In this document: piece after piece, positions 15,979 to 24,211 of the stretch
Numbering within the stretch: position 1 is the stretch's first letter
Layout: each line of letters begins with the position of its first letter
Assembly (NCBI GenBank): GCA_050008495.1
Contig: JBEKMN010000005.1
Location: forward strand, 1 to 64,000
DNA: 64,000 bases
Direction: 5' to 3'
From: CAVROP01 sp050008495
Lineage (GTDB): Bacteria; Acidobacteriota; Terriglobia; UBA7540
Translations under genes and position numbers: made by a program
Notes under the pieces: generated by a model
What the model saw: the letters and a program-made list of their open reading frames with translations, nothing else
What the model was told of the DNA's origin: nothing
Databases searched by the model: none

Positions 15979-17451
15979 ATGGACATGTGGGGAGCGTACT
16001 TCGATCACGCCCTCGGCTTCTTCAATCTTGTAATCCTCTCCTATTTCGTGTTAGGGAATGGGGTTTATACCGCCCTGATGATCATATCCATAAGGGCCAT
16101 CTGGTTTCATTCCCGGCGACTGGCGTATCAAGGATTAACCGACCTGCGGGAATCTTCACTGACCCCCGCGGTCACCATCATCGTGCCGGCCTGGAATGAG
16201 GAGCACATCATCGTCGAAACGGTTCGTTCCGCTCTGGGGGTGGACTACCCGCAGCACGCGGTCATCGTGGTCGATGACGGATCCACCGATTCGACTCTGA
16301 AGCGCCTGACGACCGCTTTTATGCTGGCCCCGACTTCTCTGAACTACAACTCCGTTCTTCCCTCCTCGCCCGTGCTGGGCTTCTACTTTAGCCCTCACTT
16401 TCCAAATCTCCTGGTCGTCCACAAACAGCGCGGCGGCAAACCGGACGCGCTGAATACGGGCATCAATCTCTGCCGAACGCCTTATTTCTGCTGCCTCGAC
16501 GCGGACTGCATCCTGGAGCGCGACTGCCTTTTGCGGCTGATGGAACCCATCCTTAGCTCGCCCCGCGAGATCATCGTCAGCGGTGGTGTCGTGAGGATTA
16601 TTAATGGAAGTACCGGAAGCAATGGCCAAATAGTGAAATTGGGATTGCCGCGGACTTCCCTTGAGCGCTTTCAGGTGGTCGAGTACTTGCGCAGCTTCCT
16701 TACAGGCCGCAACGGCTGGTCGCTGCTGGGAGGCACTGTCATTGTTTCGGGGGCCCTCGCCCTCTTTCAGCATAAAGCCGTCGTAGAGGCGGGCGGGTTC
16801 AGCGCAGATACAGTCACCGAGGACATGGATCTCGTCATCACCCTGCGCGAGCACGCTGCCAGGAACAATACCGGCGCGGGATTCTCTTTCACTTCCGATC
16901 CGGTTTGCTGGACCGAGTGCCCATCCACTTATAGGATGCTGAACCGCCAACGGCGTCGTTGGCAGTTAGGGCTATGCCAGTGCTTGCGGAAACATCGCGG
17001 TATGCTCTTCCGGCCCCGTTTCGGGATTGTCGGCATGTTCAGCTTACCCTTCCATTTGTATATCGAAGCGCTCGGCACCATTGTTGAGTTCCTCGGCTAC
17101 CTTCTGGTGCCGCTTTCTTTCTTCGGCGGCCTTATCTCACCGGCCCTGTTGGTCTTATTCATTCTACTGGGCCTTGCTTACGGCGGTTTTCTGTCAGTGG
17201 GGGCTGTACTCCTCGAGGAAATGACCTACCGGCGCTACCCCAGGCCCAACGATCTCTTCGTATTGCTTGCTTACGCGATGCTCGAGAACGTCGGCTATCG
17301 TCAACTTATTCTTTTCTTCCGTGTTCAAGGGATACTGAAATTCCTGGTGGGATCGCATCGCTGGGAGAAGGTCATGCACGACGGACAGTCCCTCACTTCG
17401 GGTCCTGTGGAATTGAGTCCAGCCGCCGTTCAAGGGAGCGCAGGGAAATAG
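15979..17451 (+). CDS. Processive membrane glycosyltransferase (GT2, BcsA/PgaC-like)
   Basis: A 490-residue inner-membrane polysaccharide synthase. It has an N-terminal helix (about 15-40), then the GT-A domain with VTIIVPAWNEE, VVDDGSTDST, CLDADC (metal-binding DxD), TEDMDL (catalytic base, 280-282) and QRRRW (324-328), the full D,D,D,QxxRW signature of processive beta-glycan synthases. Helices at about 350-410 and 425-450 form the translocation channel. There is no PilZ domain, so any c-di-GMP control would need another protein. Together with the HEAT protein and TPR barrel on either side it forms a synthase-dependent export system; the polymer is unknown (poly-GlcNAc-like or other beta-glycan). 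Start ATG follows AAGGA. Confidence 0.9.
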   Translation: MDMWGAYFDHALGFFNLVILSYFVLGNGVYTALMIISIRAIWFHSRRLAYQGLTDLRESSLTPAVTIIVPAWNEEHIIVETVRSALGVDYPQHAVIVVDDGSTDSTLKRLTTAFMLAPTSLNYNSVLPSSPVLGFYFSPHFPNLLVVHKQRGGKPDALNTGINLCRTPYFCCLDADCILERDCLLRLMEPILSSPREIIVSGGVVRIINGSTGSNGQIVKLGLPRTSLERFQVVEYLRSFLTGRNGWSLLGGTVIVSGALALFQHKAVVEAGGFSADTVTEDMDLVITLREHAARNNTGAGFSFTSDPVCWTECPSTYRMLNRQRRRWQLGLCQCLRKHRGMLFRPRFGIVGMFSLPFHLYIEALGTIVEFLGYLLVPLSFFGGLISPALLVLFILLGLAYGGFLSVGAVLLEEMTYRRYPRPNDLFVLLAYAMLENVGYRQLILFFRVQGILKFLVGSHRWEKVMHDGQSLTSGPVELSPAAVQGSAGK

Positions 17452-17510
17452 CGGCGGCTTCGCGCCCATCGAAGCCCGCCGTTACAAAAACCTTTGCTCG
17501 AGGCGGAAAC

Positions 17511-19505
17511 ATGGTCCCTCGTCACTCCGAGTCACACTCGCATCGCCCCCTCCGAGCCCTCCCACCGCCCGTTCTCTTCCTGCTCGTGGTGCTCCTTCAG
17601 CAGGGCTCGATCGGCCTAAGAGGCCAAGTCCTGGTTTCGGAAGATTCGTCAAAACAAGCCGCCCGTCCCCCCTCCGCGCGTCCGGTGGGGGAGCGCCTCG
17701 GCGCGCCCCCACCGGCAGACTCTCCTTCTCTCAGACAATCCGCCCTTGACTCGATGCGGCGCGGCGACTTCGCGGCCGCGACTCGGACCTATAGACAAGC
17801 CTTGCAGGTTGACCCCAACGACTCTGAGCTCAAGCTCGGCCTGGCGCGCGCGCTCAGCCTGGGCGGACACAACGGGGAGTCGAAAGGCGTCTACGAGCAA
17901 ATCCTGTCAAAAACCCCTGATAACGCTGACGCGCTGGAGGGCTTGGGGAGCACTTTCCTCCGTTCCGATCAGCCCTTCGAGGCGCGTGCTGTCTTTGAGC
18001 GCCTGTCAGCAAGGCACCCTGGGAATCCTGAGTATAAGCTCGACTTGGCGCGGGTTGAGGCTCGCTTGGGCAACTATAATCACGCTCGCCAGCTCTTGAC
18101 GGCGGTCCTTGCTTTCCACCCCCATGAGCGCGATGCGCAGTTGCAACTCGCTTACGTCAAGCTCGATCAAGGCAGGTATACGGCTGCGCTGGCGGACTTC
18201 TCCTCATTGCTGAAGGCCGACCCGACGGACTTCGACGCCTTGCTCGGCAACGCGCGCGTTCATTATTTTCGCGGGAATATCACCTACGCCTATCGGCTGG
18301 CGAGTAAGTTGGTCGACGATCGCCCCAACGACTACGACGCTGTCTTCCTCATGGCCAATCTCGAGCGCGCCCGCCAACATCCGAAAAAGGCTCTCGAACT
18401 GCTCGCCCGGGCGGATCAACTGAGCCCCGGCAATCCCGAGACCCTCCAACTCGAGCGGACGCTTCGCCAGGAAAAAGCGGTAGCCCTCCGCACCTCAGCC
18501 TCCTACGCGCGTGAAATCAGTTCCGGGAATAGCTCTCCGGACCTGATCGGATTCGCTGGTCAGGACCTGCGCCGGTTTGTGTACGAATCCGCACTCGACT
18601 TCTCGGCCTTGCCGCGCACACGCTCCACCGTTGCCCTTGACGCCATGCCGGCGACCAACGCCGGCTCTTTCGGCGGAGGGGTTGCCCCTTCACAGGTTGC
18701 TTACCGCCAGACCACAACGTTCTTCTCGAAGCTCACTCTGCGCGCCGGCGCGGGCGCGATTCGATTCGGACCGGGCGGCCTACGAAGCATACCCGAGGAT
18801 ACCCAGCCCGTCTCGGTGGCCACTTACCGCCCGTTCGGTTTCGTGGGCGCGAGTTGCGCCCTCAAGAAGAATCTCAATCTTGATGTTACTGTGGCTCGCG
18901 ACCCAGTTCCCTATACTCCCCTTTCGGTGCGCATGGGCGTCATGGAAGACCGCGTAGAAGGCGGGTTGAGGTACTCATTGGCTTCGCACACTGATCTCTG
19001 GTTGGAGGGTTATGAGGCCCGCTACTCCTCCATCCGATTTCAGCAGCTTGGCTTGTCGAACGGAAACCCGGCCTTGGCCGGAGTCGGCACCATCCGCCAG
19101 CCGGCGCGCGGCGGCTCGGCTACCCTGGTGCGAAATATCGTGCGCCTCGAACGCGCCTCGTTCGACATCGGATACGCCGGCCGGGCGTTTGCTTTTTCCG
19201 GGTCTCGACCGCAGGAGTATATGGGGTTCTTTAACCCCCCCTTCTACCAGGTGCACCAAGCCACCGCCCATCTCTACGGCGTCATTCGCGGCCCGCTCGG
19301 TTACGATTTCTCGGGCGGGTTGGGCGTGCAACAGGTCGACTCGCACCAGCCTTTCACCCAAGCTTTGAATCTAACCCCAACTCTCTCGTTTAAACTCAAC
19401 CGCCGCTTCTCCCTGAAGCTCGGTTACACCCATTACAACTACGCGCAAAGCCTGGGCGTGATCCGTGGCAACGGCGTCATCCTCTCAACGGACTCACGAT
19501 TCTAA
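17511..19505 (+). CDS. TPR protein with C-terminal outer-membrane barrel (PgaA/BcsC/NfrA-like)
   Basis: A 664-residue exported protein. A hydrophobic signal segment (PPPVLFLLVVLLQQG) is followed by TPR repeats from about residue 70 to 330 (for example a unit with ATRTYRQALQVDPNDSELK). The remaining 330 residues are rich in alternating aromatic and polar beta-strand patterns and end in Phe (ILSTDSRF), the C-terminal signature recognised by the BAM machinery. This architecture is that of PgaA, BcsC and NfrA, which carry polysaccharide through the periplasm and outer membrane. It closes the HEAT-GT2 operon. No deacetylase or hydrolase gene is present nearby, unlike pga or bcs loci. Confidence 0.85.
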   Translation: MVPRHSESHSHRPLRALPPPVLFLLVVLLQQGSIGLRGQVLVSEDSSKQAARPPSARPVGERLGAPPPADSPSLRQSALDSMRRGDFAAATRTYRQALQVDPNDSELKLGLARALSLGGHNGESKGVYEQILSKTPDNADALEGLGSTFLRSDQPFEARAVFERLSARHPGNPEYKLDLARVEARLGNYNHARQLLTAVLAFHPHERDAQLQLAYVKLDQGRYTAALADFSSLLKADPTDFDALLGNARVHYFRGNITYAYRLASKLVDDRPNDYDAVFLMANLERARQHPKKALELLARADQLSPGNPETLQLERTLRQEKAVALRTSASYAREISSGNSSPDLIGFAGQDLRRFVYESALDFSALPRTRSTVALDAMPATNAGSFGGGVAPSQVAYRQTTTFFSKLTLRAGAGAIRFGPGGLRSIPEDTQPVSVATYRPFGFVGASCALKKNLNLDVTVARDPVPYTPLSVRMGVMEDRVEGGLRYSLASHTDLWLEGYEARYSSIRFQQLGLSNGNPALAGVGTIRQPARGGSATLVRNIVRLERASFDIGYAGRAFAFSGSRPQEYMGFFNPPFYQVHQATAHLYGVIRGPLGYDFSGGLGVQQVDSHQPFTQALNLTPTLSFKLNRRFSLKLGYTHYNYAQSLGVIRGNGVILSTDSRF

Positions 19506-19512
19506 GTTTGTC

Positions 19513-19534
19513 GGGGCGGTTCGCGAACCGCCCC
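19513..19534. terminator. Perfect 22-base palindrome between convergent genes
   Basis: GGGGCGGTTCG and its exact reverse complement abut between the stop of the TPR gene and the end of the convergent SDR gene. It is likely a bidirectional transcription stop or a REP element; there is no long T tract. Confidence 0.5.
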
Positions 19535-20331
19535 TACAGGCTAACAACCCGGTCCCCGATTCCCATCGCCAGAAATCCCCCGTCCACCGCAAGGATTTCA
19601 CCGGTTACAAAGCTGGCGCTGTCGGAAGCCAGGAAAATAGCGGCGCCCTGGATTTCGTCCAGATTCCCGAATCGCCTCATGGGCGTGCGGGTGAGAATGG
19701 CAGACTTACGGCCCGGCTCATTGACGATGTTGACATTGAGCGGCGTCTCGAATACTCCCGGCGCTATCGCATTCACCGTAATGTTGTAGCGTGCCCATTC
19801 CGCCGCCAGGCAGCGCGTCAACAACACCACCCCGCCTTTGCTGGCGCAGTACGCCGCGGCTTCGTAGTTGCCCACCAGTCCGCCGAGGGACGAGATGTTG
19901 ACGATGCGTCCCTTCCCCTGTTCCTTCATCACGCGGCCCACCATTTGACAAGCTAGCCAGGTGCCTTTCAAGTTGGTGTTCAGGATGCGGTCCCAATCCT
20001 CGTCGGCCATTTCCAGCGAGGGAACTCGCTTGGTGGTACCGGCGGAATTCACCAGGATGTCAATTCCCCCCAATTGCGCAATCATCAAGTCAATAACACC
20101 CTGGATGTCACTGCGGCTCGTCACGTCGGCGGCAGCTTCCACGGTCCGGCGGCCCAGGGCGCGGATTTCCGCGGCCGTCTTCGCCACTTCCCCGCCCCGG
20201 CGGCTGACGGACACCACATCGGCCCCTGCCTGCGCAAAACCCAAGGCGATCGACCGGCCCAACCCACTCGTGCCGCCAAACACCAGTGCCCGCTTGCCTT
20301 GCAAACTCAGCCCTTGGTAGTCGCTCACCAT
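19534..20331 (-). CDS. Classical SDR oxidoreductase (gluconate/deoxygluconate dehydrogenase-like)
   Basis: A classical short-chain dehydrogenase of about 265 residues. It contains VFGGTSGLGRSIA (TGxxxGxG cofactor motif), NSAGTTKR (NNAG-like), the catalytic Ser in IVNISSLGG and YCASKGG (YxxxK). The conserved end VTGEILAVDGGF is typical of FabG, 2-dehydro-3-deoxygluconate and gluconate 5-dehydrogenase-like enzymes. The sugar-acid assignment is inferred from family resemblance and from the divergently transcribed mannonate-oxidoreductase-like SDR next door. ATG at 20331 is preceded by GAGGG; an ATG at 20394 would add an unconserved 21-residue leader. Confidence 0.85.
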   Translation of the reverse strand: MVSDYQGLSLQGKRALVFGGTSGLGRSIALGFAQAGADVVSVSRRGGEVAKTAAEIRALGRRTVEAAADVTSRSDIQGVIDLMIAQLGGIDILVNSAGTTKRVPSLEMADEDWDRILNTNLKGTWLACQMVGRVMKEQGKGRIVNISSLGGLVGNYEAAAYCASKGGVVLLTRCLAAEWARYNITVNAIAPGVFETPLNVNIVNEPGRKSAILTRTPMRRFGNLDEIQGAAIFLASDSASFVTGEILAVDGGFLAMGIGDRVVSL

Positions 20332-20445
20332 TGTTGCCCTCACGTTTTCGGATGCCAGCCACCAGCGTACCACATTCACTCGCGCCGGAAACATGGTAGG
20401 ATTATCGCGACGAATGTGGGGAACTCTACGCGAGGTCAGCTTTGA

Positions 20446-21279
20446 ATGGACTCATCGGAACTAACTCGACTGTATGATTTCAGCGGGCTTACGATTGTGA
20501 TCACCGGCGGGACGGGAACCCTGGGAGGCGAAATTGCCTGCGCGCTGGTAGGATGCGGAGCCAATGTGGCTATCCTGGACCGCAATCTGGACCCCGCCCA
20601 GCACATCCTGGAACTTATGGAACCAAAGGCGAATCAGGCCGTGGCGGTTCGCGCGGACGTGCTGAGCGTGGAAAGCTTGCAGGAGGCCTCCAAGATTATT
20701 CTGGACAAGTTCGGCGTCGTTCACAGCCTGGTGAACGCCGCAGGAGGCAACAATCCCCGGGCAACCACGACTCCCGACCTTTCCTTCTTCGACCTTCCCT
20801 CAGAGGCTTTGCGCTGGGTGTTCGATTTGAACATCCTGGGAACCATGCTTCCTTGCCAGGTGTTCGGCAAAGCCATGGCGGACAAAGGCGAGGGCGTCAT
20901 CCTCAATGTCTCCTCCATGAACGCCTTCCGGCCCCTGACTCGAATCCCCGCCTATTCGGCCGCTAAAGCCGGCGTCAGCAACTTCACCCAGTGGCTCGCC
21001 GTCCACATGGCCCAGGTTTACTCGCCGCGCATTCGCGTCAACGCCATTGCGCCGGGTTTCTTCCTGACCAATCAGAACAGGTTTCTCTTAACCGATGAGA
21101 AGACCGGTGACCTGACCGCGCGCGGCAAGTCGATCATCGACCACACGCCCATGGCGCGCTTCGGCCAGGCGGAGGATCTGTTTGGGACAATCCTCTGGCT
21201 CCTGTCGCCGGCTTCGGCATTTGTCACTGGAATCGTCGTGCCCATAGACGGCGGCTTCTCAGCGTTTAGCGGCGTCTGA
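20446..21279 (+). CDS. SDR oxidoreductase resembling D-mannonate oxidoreductase
   Basis: A 277-residue SDR. It has IVITGGTGTLGGEIA (cofactor), NAAGGNNPRATT after strand 4, the Ser in LNVSSMNAF and YSAAKAG (YxxxK), and a C-terminal FVTGIVVPIDGGF. The GGNNP segment and an insert of about 15 residues after it resemble the SDR group annotated as D-mannonate oxidoreductase, which interconverts mannonate and fructuronate in hexuronate breakdown. The assignment is by pattern and moderate. It is divergent from the neighbouring SDR and upstream of a LarA-like gene. The last 12 bases of the gene are repeated 80 bases downstream as part of a tandem duplication. Confidence 0.8.
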   Translation: MDSSELTRLYDFSGLTIVITGGTGTLGGEIACALVGCGANVAILDRNLDPAQHILELMEPKANQAVAVRADVLSVESLQEASKIILDKFGVVHSLVNAAGGNNPRATTTPDLSFFDLPSEALRWVFDLNILGTMLPCQVFGKAMADKGEGVILNVSSMNAFRPLTRIPAYSAAKAGVSNFTQWLAVHMAQVYSPRIRVNAIAPGFFLTNQNRFLLTDEKTGDLTARGKSIIDHTPMARFGQAEDLFGTILWLLSPASAFVTGIVVPIDGGFSAFSGV

Positions 21280-21562
21280 AAGCCCCGAAGGGGCGAGCTA
21301 ACACAGCCCGGCCAACGGCCTGAGTGAACAGTTCGGCTAACCAGAGTTTAGCGGCGTCCCAGAGCCCCAAAGGGGCGAGCTAACACAGCCCAGGCCATCG
21401 GCCTGGGGGAACGGTTCGGCTAACCAGAGTTGGGGAGCCCTGAAGGGGCGTAATAAACCCGCGCGTTGGGATGTTCCGCCCTTTCAGGGCTTGCAACCCC
21501 GATCGGTTTTCGAACCCAGGCCGTTGGCCTGGGCTGTGTTAGTGCGCCCCTTCGGGGCTCAA
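21267..21562. repeat. Tandem and inverted intergenic repeats after the SDR gene
   Basis: An 80-base unit (21267-21346) is repeated at 21347-21432. Each begins with TTTAGCGGCGTC, the end of the SDR coding sequence in the first copy, followed by AGCCCC-AAGGGGCGAGCTAA, an ACAGCCC-GGCC hairpin and TTCGGCTAACCAGAG. A further inverted partner lies at about 21519-21562 (AACCCAGGCCGTTGGCCTGG and CGCCCCTTCGGGGCTC). No gene is seen in this 315-base gap. Confidence 0.75.
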
Positions 21563-21595
21563 GGCAGTCGCCGCACTCGGAAAGGAATAACGACC

Positions 21596-22867
21596 ATGGT
21601 CATCGGAAAAGGATTCTCCGACCGTTATCTAACCCGCGAGGAAATCAGCAGCGTCACGCAGCAGGCTCTAAGTTCTCTCGCCGTGGATAGCAAACGCGTG
21701 CTGATCATCATCCCGGACGGCACGCGCACCATGCCCATGCCCCTGATGTTCGAGCTCTTCGAGGCTCAACTGGCTCCGCGCGTCGCCGCTTTGGACTTCC
21801 TGGTGGCGCTCGGCACACACCCGCCCATGAGCGACCAGCAACTGAGCAAGCTGGTGGGGCGGCCGGTAACGAACGGACGAGCGGGCCAGCGTCGCGTCTT
21901 CAATCACCACTGGGAAGACCCCTCGAACTTCTTAACCCTGGGTGTCATCCCGGCTCAGGAAATTGGCGAGATGACCGGCGGACTGCTGGCCCAGGAGGTG
22001 CCCGTCCGCCTCAACAAGTTGATTCTGGATTACGACCAGCTTATTATCTGCGGCCCCGTATTCCCCCATGAAGTTGTCGGCTTCTCCGGCGGCAACAAGT
22101 ATTTTTTCCCCGGCATTGCCGGTCCCGAGATCATCAACCTCACCCACTGGTTTGGGGCCTTGATGACCAATTACAAAATCATCGGCGCCGGTTATACGCC
22201 CGTACGCGCCATCATCGATCGAGCCGCCGCGCTCATCGACCGGCCCGCCGCCTGCTTTGCCCTGGTCGTCACGCACGCAGGCCTGGCGGGGCTTTTCTTC
22301 GGTTCACCGCAAGAGGCGTGGAAGGAAGCTTCCGCCCTCTCCGCCCAGAAGCACATCGTTTACGTAAGGAAACCTTTCCGGCGCGTGCTCTCGGTTATGC
22401 CGCGCCTCTACGACGATCTTTGGACGGGCGGCAAAGGCATGTACAAAATGGAACCGGCCGTCGCCGACGGCGGTGAAGTGGTGATATTCGCGCCGCACAT
22501 CGACGAGGTCAGCTACACGCACGGCAAGCTGATTGACGAGGTCGGATATCACTGCCGCGATTATTTTCTGGCGCAGTGGGACAAATTCAAAGGCTATCCG
22601 GGCGGAGTGCTGGCGCACTCGACCCACGTCAAAGGGCTGGGCCAGTATGACAAAGCCAGTGGCGAGGAGACTCCTCGCGTTCAAGTGACCCTGGCCACCG
22701 GCATCTCGCCGGAACGCTGCCGCCGCATCAACCTCGGTTACCTCGACCCTGCAAGCGTGAATCCCGGGGAGTGGGAGGGACGTGAGGACGAAGGCATTCT
22801 CCTCGTGCCGCGCGCCGGGGAAATGCTCTACCGCGTACAAGACGACCAGCCCAATTCGCCAGAGTAG
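21596..22867 (+). CDS. LarA-family (lactate racemase-like, nickel-pincer) protein
   Basis: A 423-residue member of the LarA/DUF2088 superfamily, enzymes that racemise or epimerise alpha-hydroxy acids with a covalently bound nickel-pincer nucleotide. Matching motifs are IIPDGTRT near the N-terminus, FLVALGTHPPM (His), and HEVVGFSGGNKYFFPGIAG followed by INLTHW, where the family carries its Lys and His ligands. Non-lactate substrates are common in this family. The cofactor genes larB, larC and larE are not in the window. With two sugar-acid-type SDRs upstream, a role in epimerising a sugar acid is a reasonable inference. ATG at 21596 follows GGAAAGGAAT. Confidence 0.82.
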   Translation: MVIGKGFSDRYLTREEISSVTQQALSSLAVDSKRVLIIIPDGTRTMPMPLMFELFEAQLAPRVAALDFLVALGTHPPMSDQQLSKLVGRPVTNGRAGQRRVFNHHWEDPSNFLTLGVIPAQEIGEMTGGLLAQEVPVRLNKLILDYDQLIICGPVFPHEVVGFSGGNKYFFPGIAGPEIINLTHWFGALMTNYKIIGAGYTPVRAIIDRAAALIDRPAACFALVVTHAGLAGLFFGSPQEAWKEASALSAQKHIVYVRKPFRRVLSVMPRLYDDLWTGGKGMYKMEPAVADGGEVVIFAPHIDEVSYTHGKLIDEVGYHCRDYFLAQWDKFKGYPGGVLAHSTHVKGLGQYDKASGEETPRVQVTLATGISPERCRRINLGYLDPASVNPGEWEGREDEGILLVPRAGEMLYRVQDDQPNSPE

Positions 22868-22888
22868 CCCTCTCCCCTGGGGAGAGGG
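22868..22888. repeat. CCCTCTCCCC hairpin of a dispersed repeat
   Basis: Ten-base perfect arms around one base, immediately after the LarA stop codon; followed by a CACCAGCCGG and GTGAGGGG segment. The same arrangement occurs at 55730-55800. It may serve as a terminator. Confidence 0.6.
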
Positions 22889-22987
22889 TGTCCCGCTGCC
22901 GGCGTTTTCACCAGCCGGGGCGGGACGGGTGAGGGGTCACTCACGCGGGGCCAAGACCGACCATTTCACGCTCGGATCGGACCAGCG

Positions 22988-23503
22988 ATGAAACTGGCTT
23001 TTGCAACCGCAACCAACCCTGATGCACCAGCCCTCGCCGCTCTTCACAGCGCCGTGGCTGAAGATCTCACGCGCAGATACGGCCAGGGTTTCTGGTCGTC
23101 AGCGCCCTCGGAGAGGGCCGTCCTGAATCATTTGCGAAAGCCCAAGTTTGCTCGAATCTTGATCGCGCGCTCCGACGGTCATCGCATCGTCGCCGCGCTG
23201 CGCCTGGCCACAAAGAAGCCTTGGGCAATCGACACCGCCTATTTCACTCGAGTAGCAAGACCCCTGTATCTGACAGGTATGGCCGTCCATCCCGACTTCC
23301 AACGCCAAGGAGCAGGCCGTCTTCTCCTGAAAGAAGCCGAAGCGATTGCGCGCGCCTGGCCCGCAGATGCCATCCGCCTTGATGCCTTCGACGCTGACGC
23401 AGGAGCCGGAGCGTTTTACGCAAAGTGCGGCTTCCGCGAAGTTGCTCGGGTGGCCTTTAAGCAAGATCCGCTGATCTATTTTGAGATGATTTTGCGCTCT
23501 TGA
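22988..23503 (+). CDS. GNAT-family N-acetyltransferase
   Basis: A 171-residue GCN5-related acetyltransferase. The acetyl-CoA-binding motif A is LTGMAVHPDFQRQGAGRLLL (V-x-P-x-x-Q-x-x-G-x-G), followed by an FYAKCGFREV motif B. The N-terminal part is typical of stand-alone GNATs with small-molecule or protein substrates; the substrate is unknown. It is convergent with nuoA, with six bases between the stops. Confidence 0.85.
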   Translation: MKLAFATATNPDAPALAALHSAVAEDLTRRYGQGFWSSAPSERAVLNHLRKPKFARILIARSDGHRIVAALRLATKKPWAIDTAYFTRVARPLYLTGMAVHPDFQRQGAGRLLLKEAEAIARAWPADAIRLDAFDADAGAGAFYAKCGFREVARVAFKQDPLIYFEMILRS

Positions 23504-23509
23504 TCGCGA

Positions 23510-23869
23510 CTAGATCCAGTCAAGCGCCCCGCGGTTCCAAAGCCAGACGTAGCCGATGATTAAGATGCCGAGGAACACCAGCATCTCGATCAGTCCGTAG
23601 AGCCCCAGAACCTGAAACTCTACGGCCCAGGGATAGAGGAAGACCGTCTCAACTTCGAAGACAACGAAGAGAATCGCGACCACGTAGAATCGCGAGGTGT
23701 AGCGCCCGCGGGCATCCGATTCCGGCGTCATGCCGCACTCGTAAGGCATGACCTTCTCCGGCGTGGGATTGAAGGTGGGCCGGAAGAACTTGGCAATCCA
23801 GAGCAAGGCAGGCGGCATGATGGCTGCTATGGCAAAGAAAATCAGAATGGGCCCGTATTGGTCGAGCAT
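23510..23869 (-). CDS. nuoA: NADH-quinone oxidoreductase subunit A (solitary)
   Basis: A 119-residue NuoA/ND3 homologue of normal length, with three membrane helices and the conserved MPYECGM segment containing the Cys of the quinone-site loop; RFYVVAILFVVFEVETVFLYPW is the most conserved helix of the subunit. It belongs to the membrane arm of complex I. Unusually, no nuoB or other nuo gene accompanies it: downstream lies a convergent GNAT gene, upstream a repeat-filled gap. A strong GGGAGGAGG site precedes the ATG, and a TATGAT box lies about 45 bases upstream. Complex I genes must be elsewhere; this could be a second or a detached copy. Confidence 0.93.
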   Translation of the reverse strand: MLDQYGPILIFFAIAAIMPPALLWIAKFFRPTFNPTPEKVMPYECGMTPESDARGRYTSRFYVVAILFVVFEVETVFLYPWAVEFQVLGLYGLIEMLVFLGILIIGYVWLWNRGALDWI

Positions 23870-24126
23870 GCTCGTGGTACCTCCTCCCGCGTGTCCCCTA
23901 TCATAGCATATACTTCACGGTACTCGGGCGGACGACCATTCAGGCCGCTGGCCCCGCACTCCGGGGCTGGCCCGCTCCAGTTGGATGGACAATTCTTGAC
24001 AAGCGCCTTCCGTAGGTCGTAGTCTCGTGGTATGGAAGCCACCATCGAGAGACACTCGGACCCGTCAACTGGCCCTGCTTCGTGCTCCTGTGCAAGTCAA
24101 AAGGTGTGAAAAAACCGACCAGTCAT
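23870..24126. other. Gap upstream of nuoA
   Basis: Carries the nuoA promoter region on the minus strand and, on the plus strand, a TTGACA-18 bases-TAGTCT element (23996-24025) six bases before an ATG whose frame ends after 26 codons. No gene can be supported; the plus-strand promoter may belong to a lost gene. Confidence 0.35.
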
Positions 24127-24211
24127 GTCATTCCGAGCGAAGCGAGGAATCTGCAGTTGTTTGTCTTCAAATGTAGATGCTTCGCTTCGCTCAGCACGAC
24201 AGCGCGTACGT
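24127..24211. repeat. TCATTCCGAGCGAAGCGA inverted-repeat element, copy 1
   Basis: Starts TCATTCCGAGCGAAGCGAGG and ends with TTCGCTTCGCTCAGCACGACA, so the ends pair as an imperfect inverted repeat. A related copy lies at 27715-27830. This element is common between genes in acidobacterial sequences. Confidence 0.65.
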
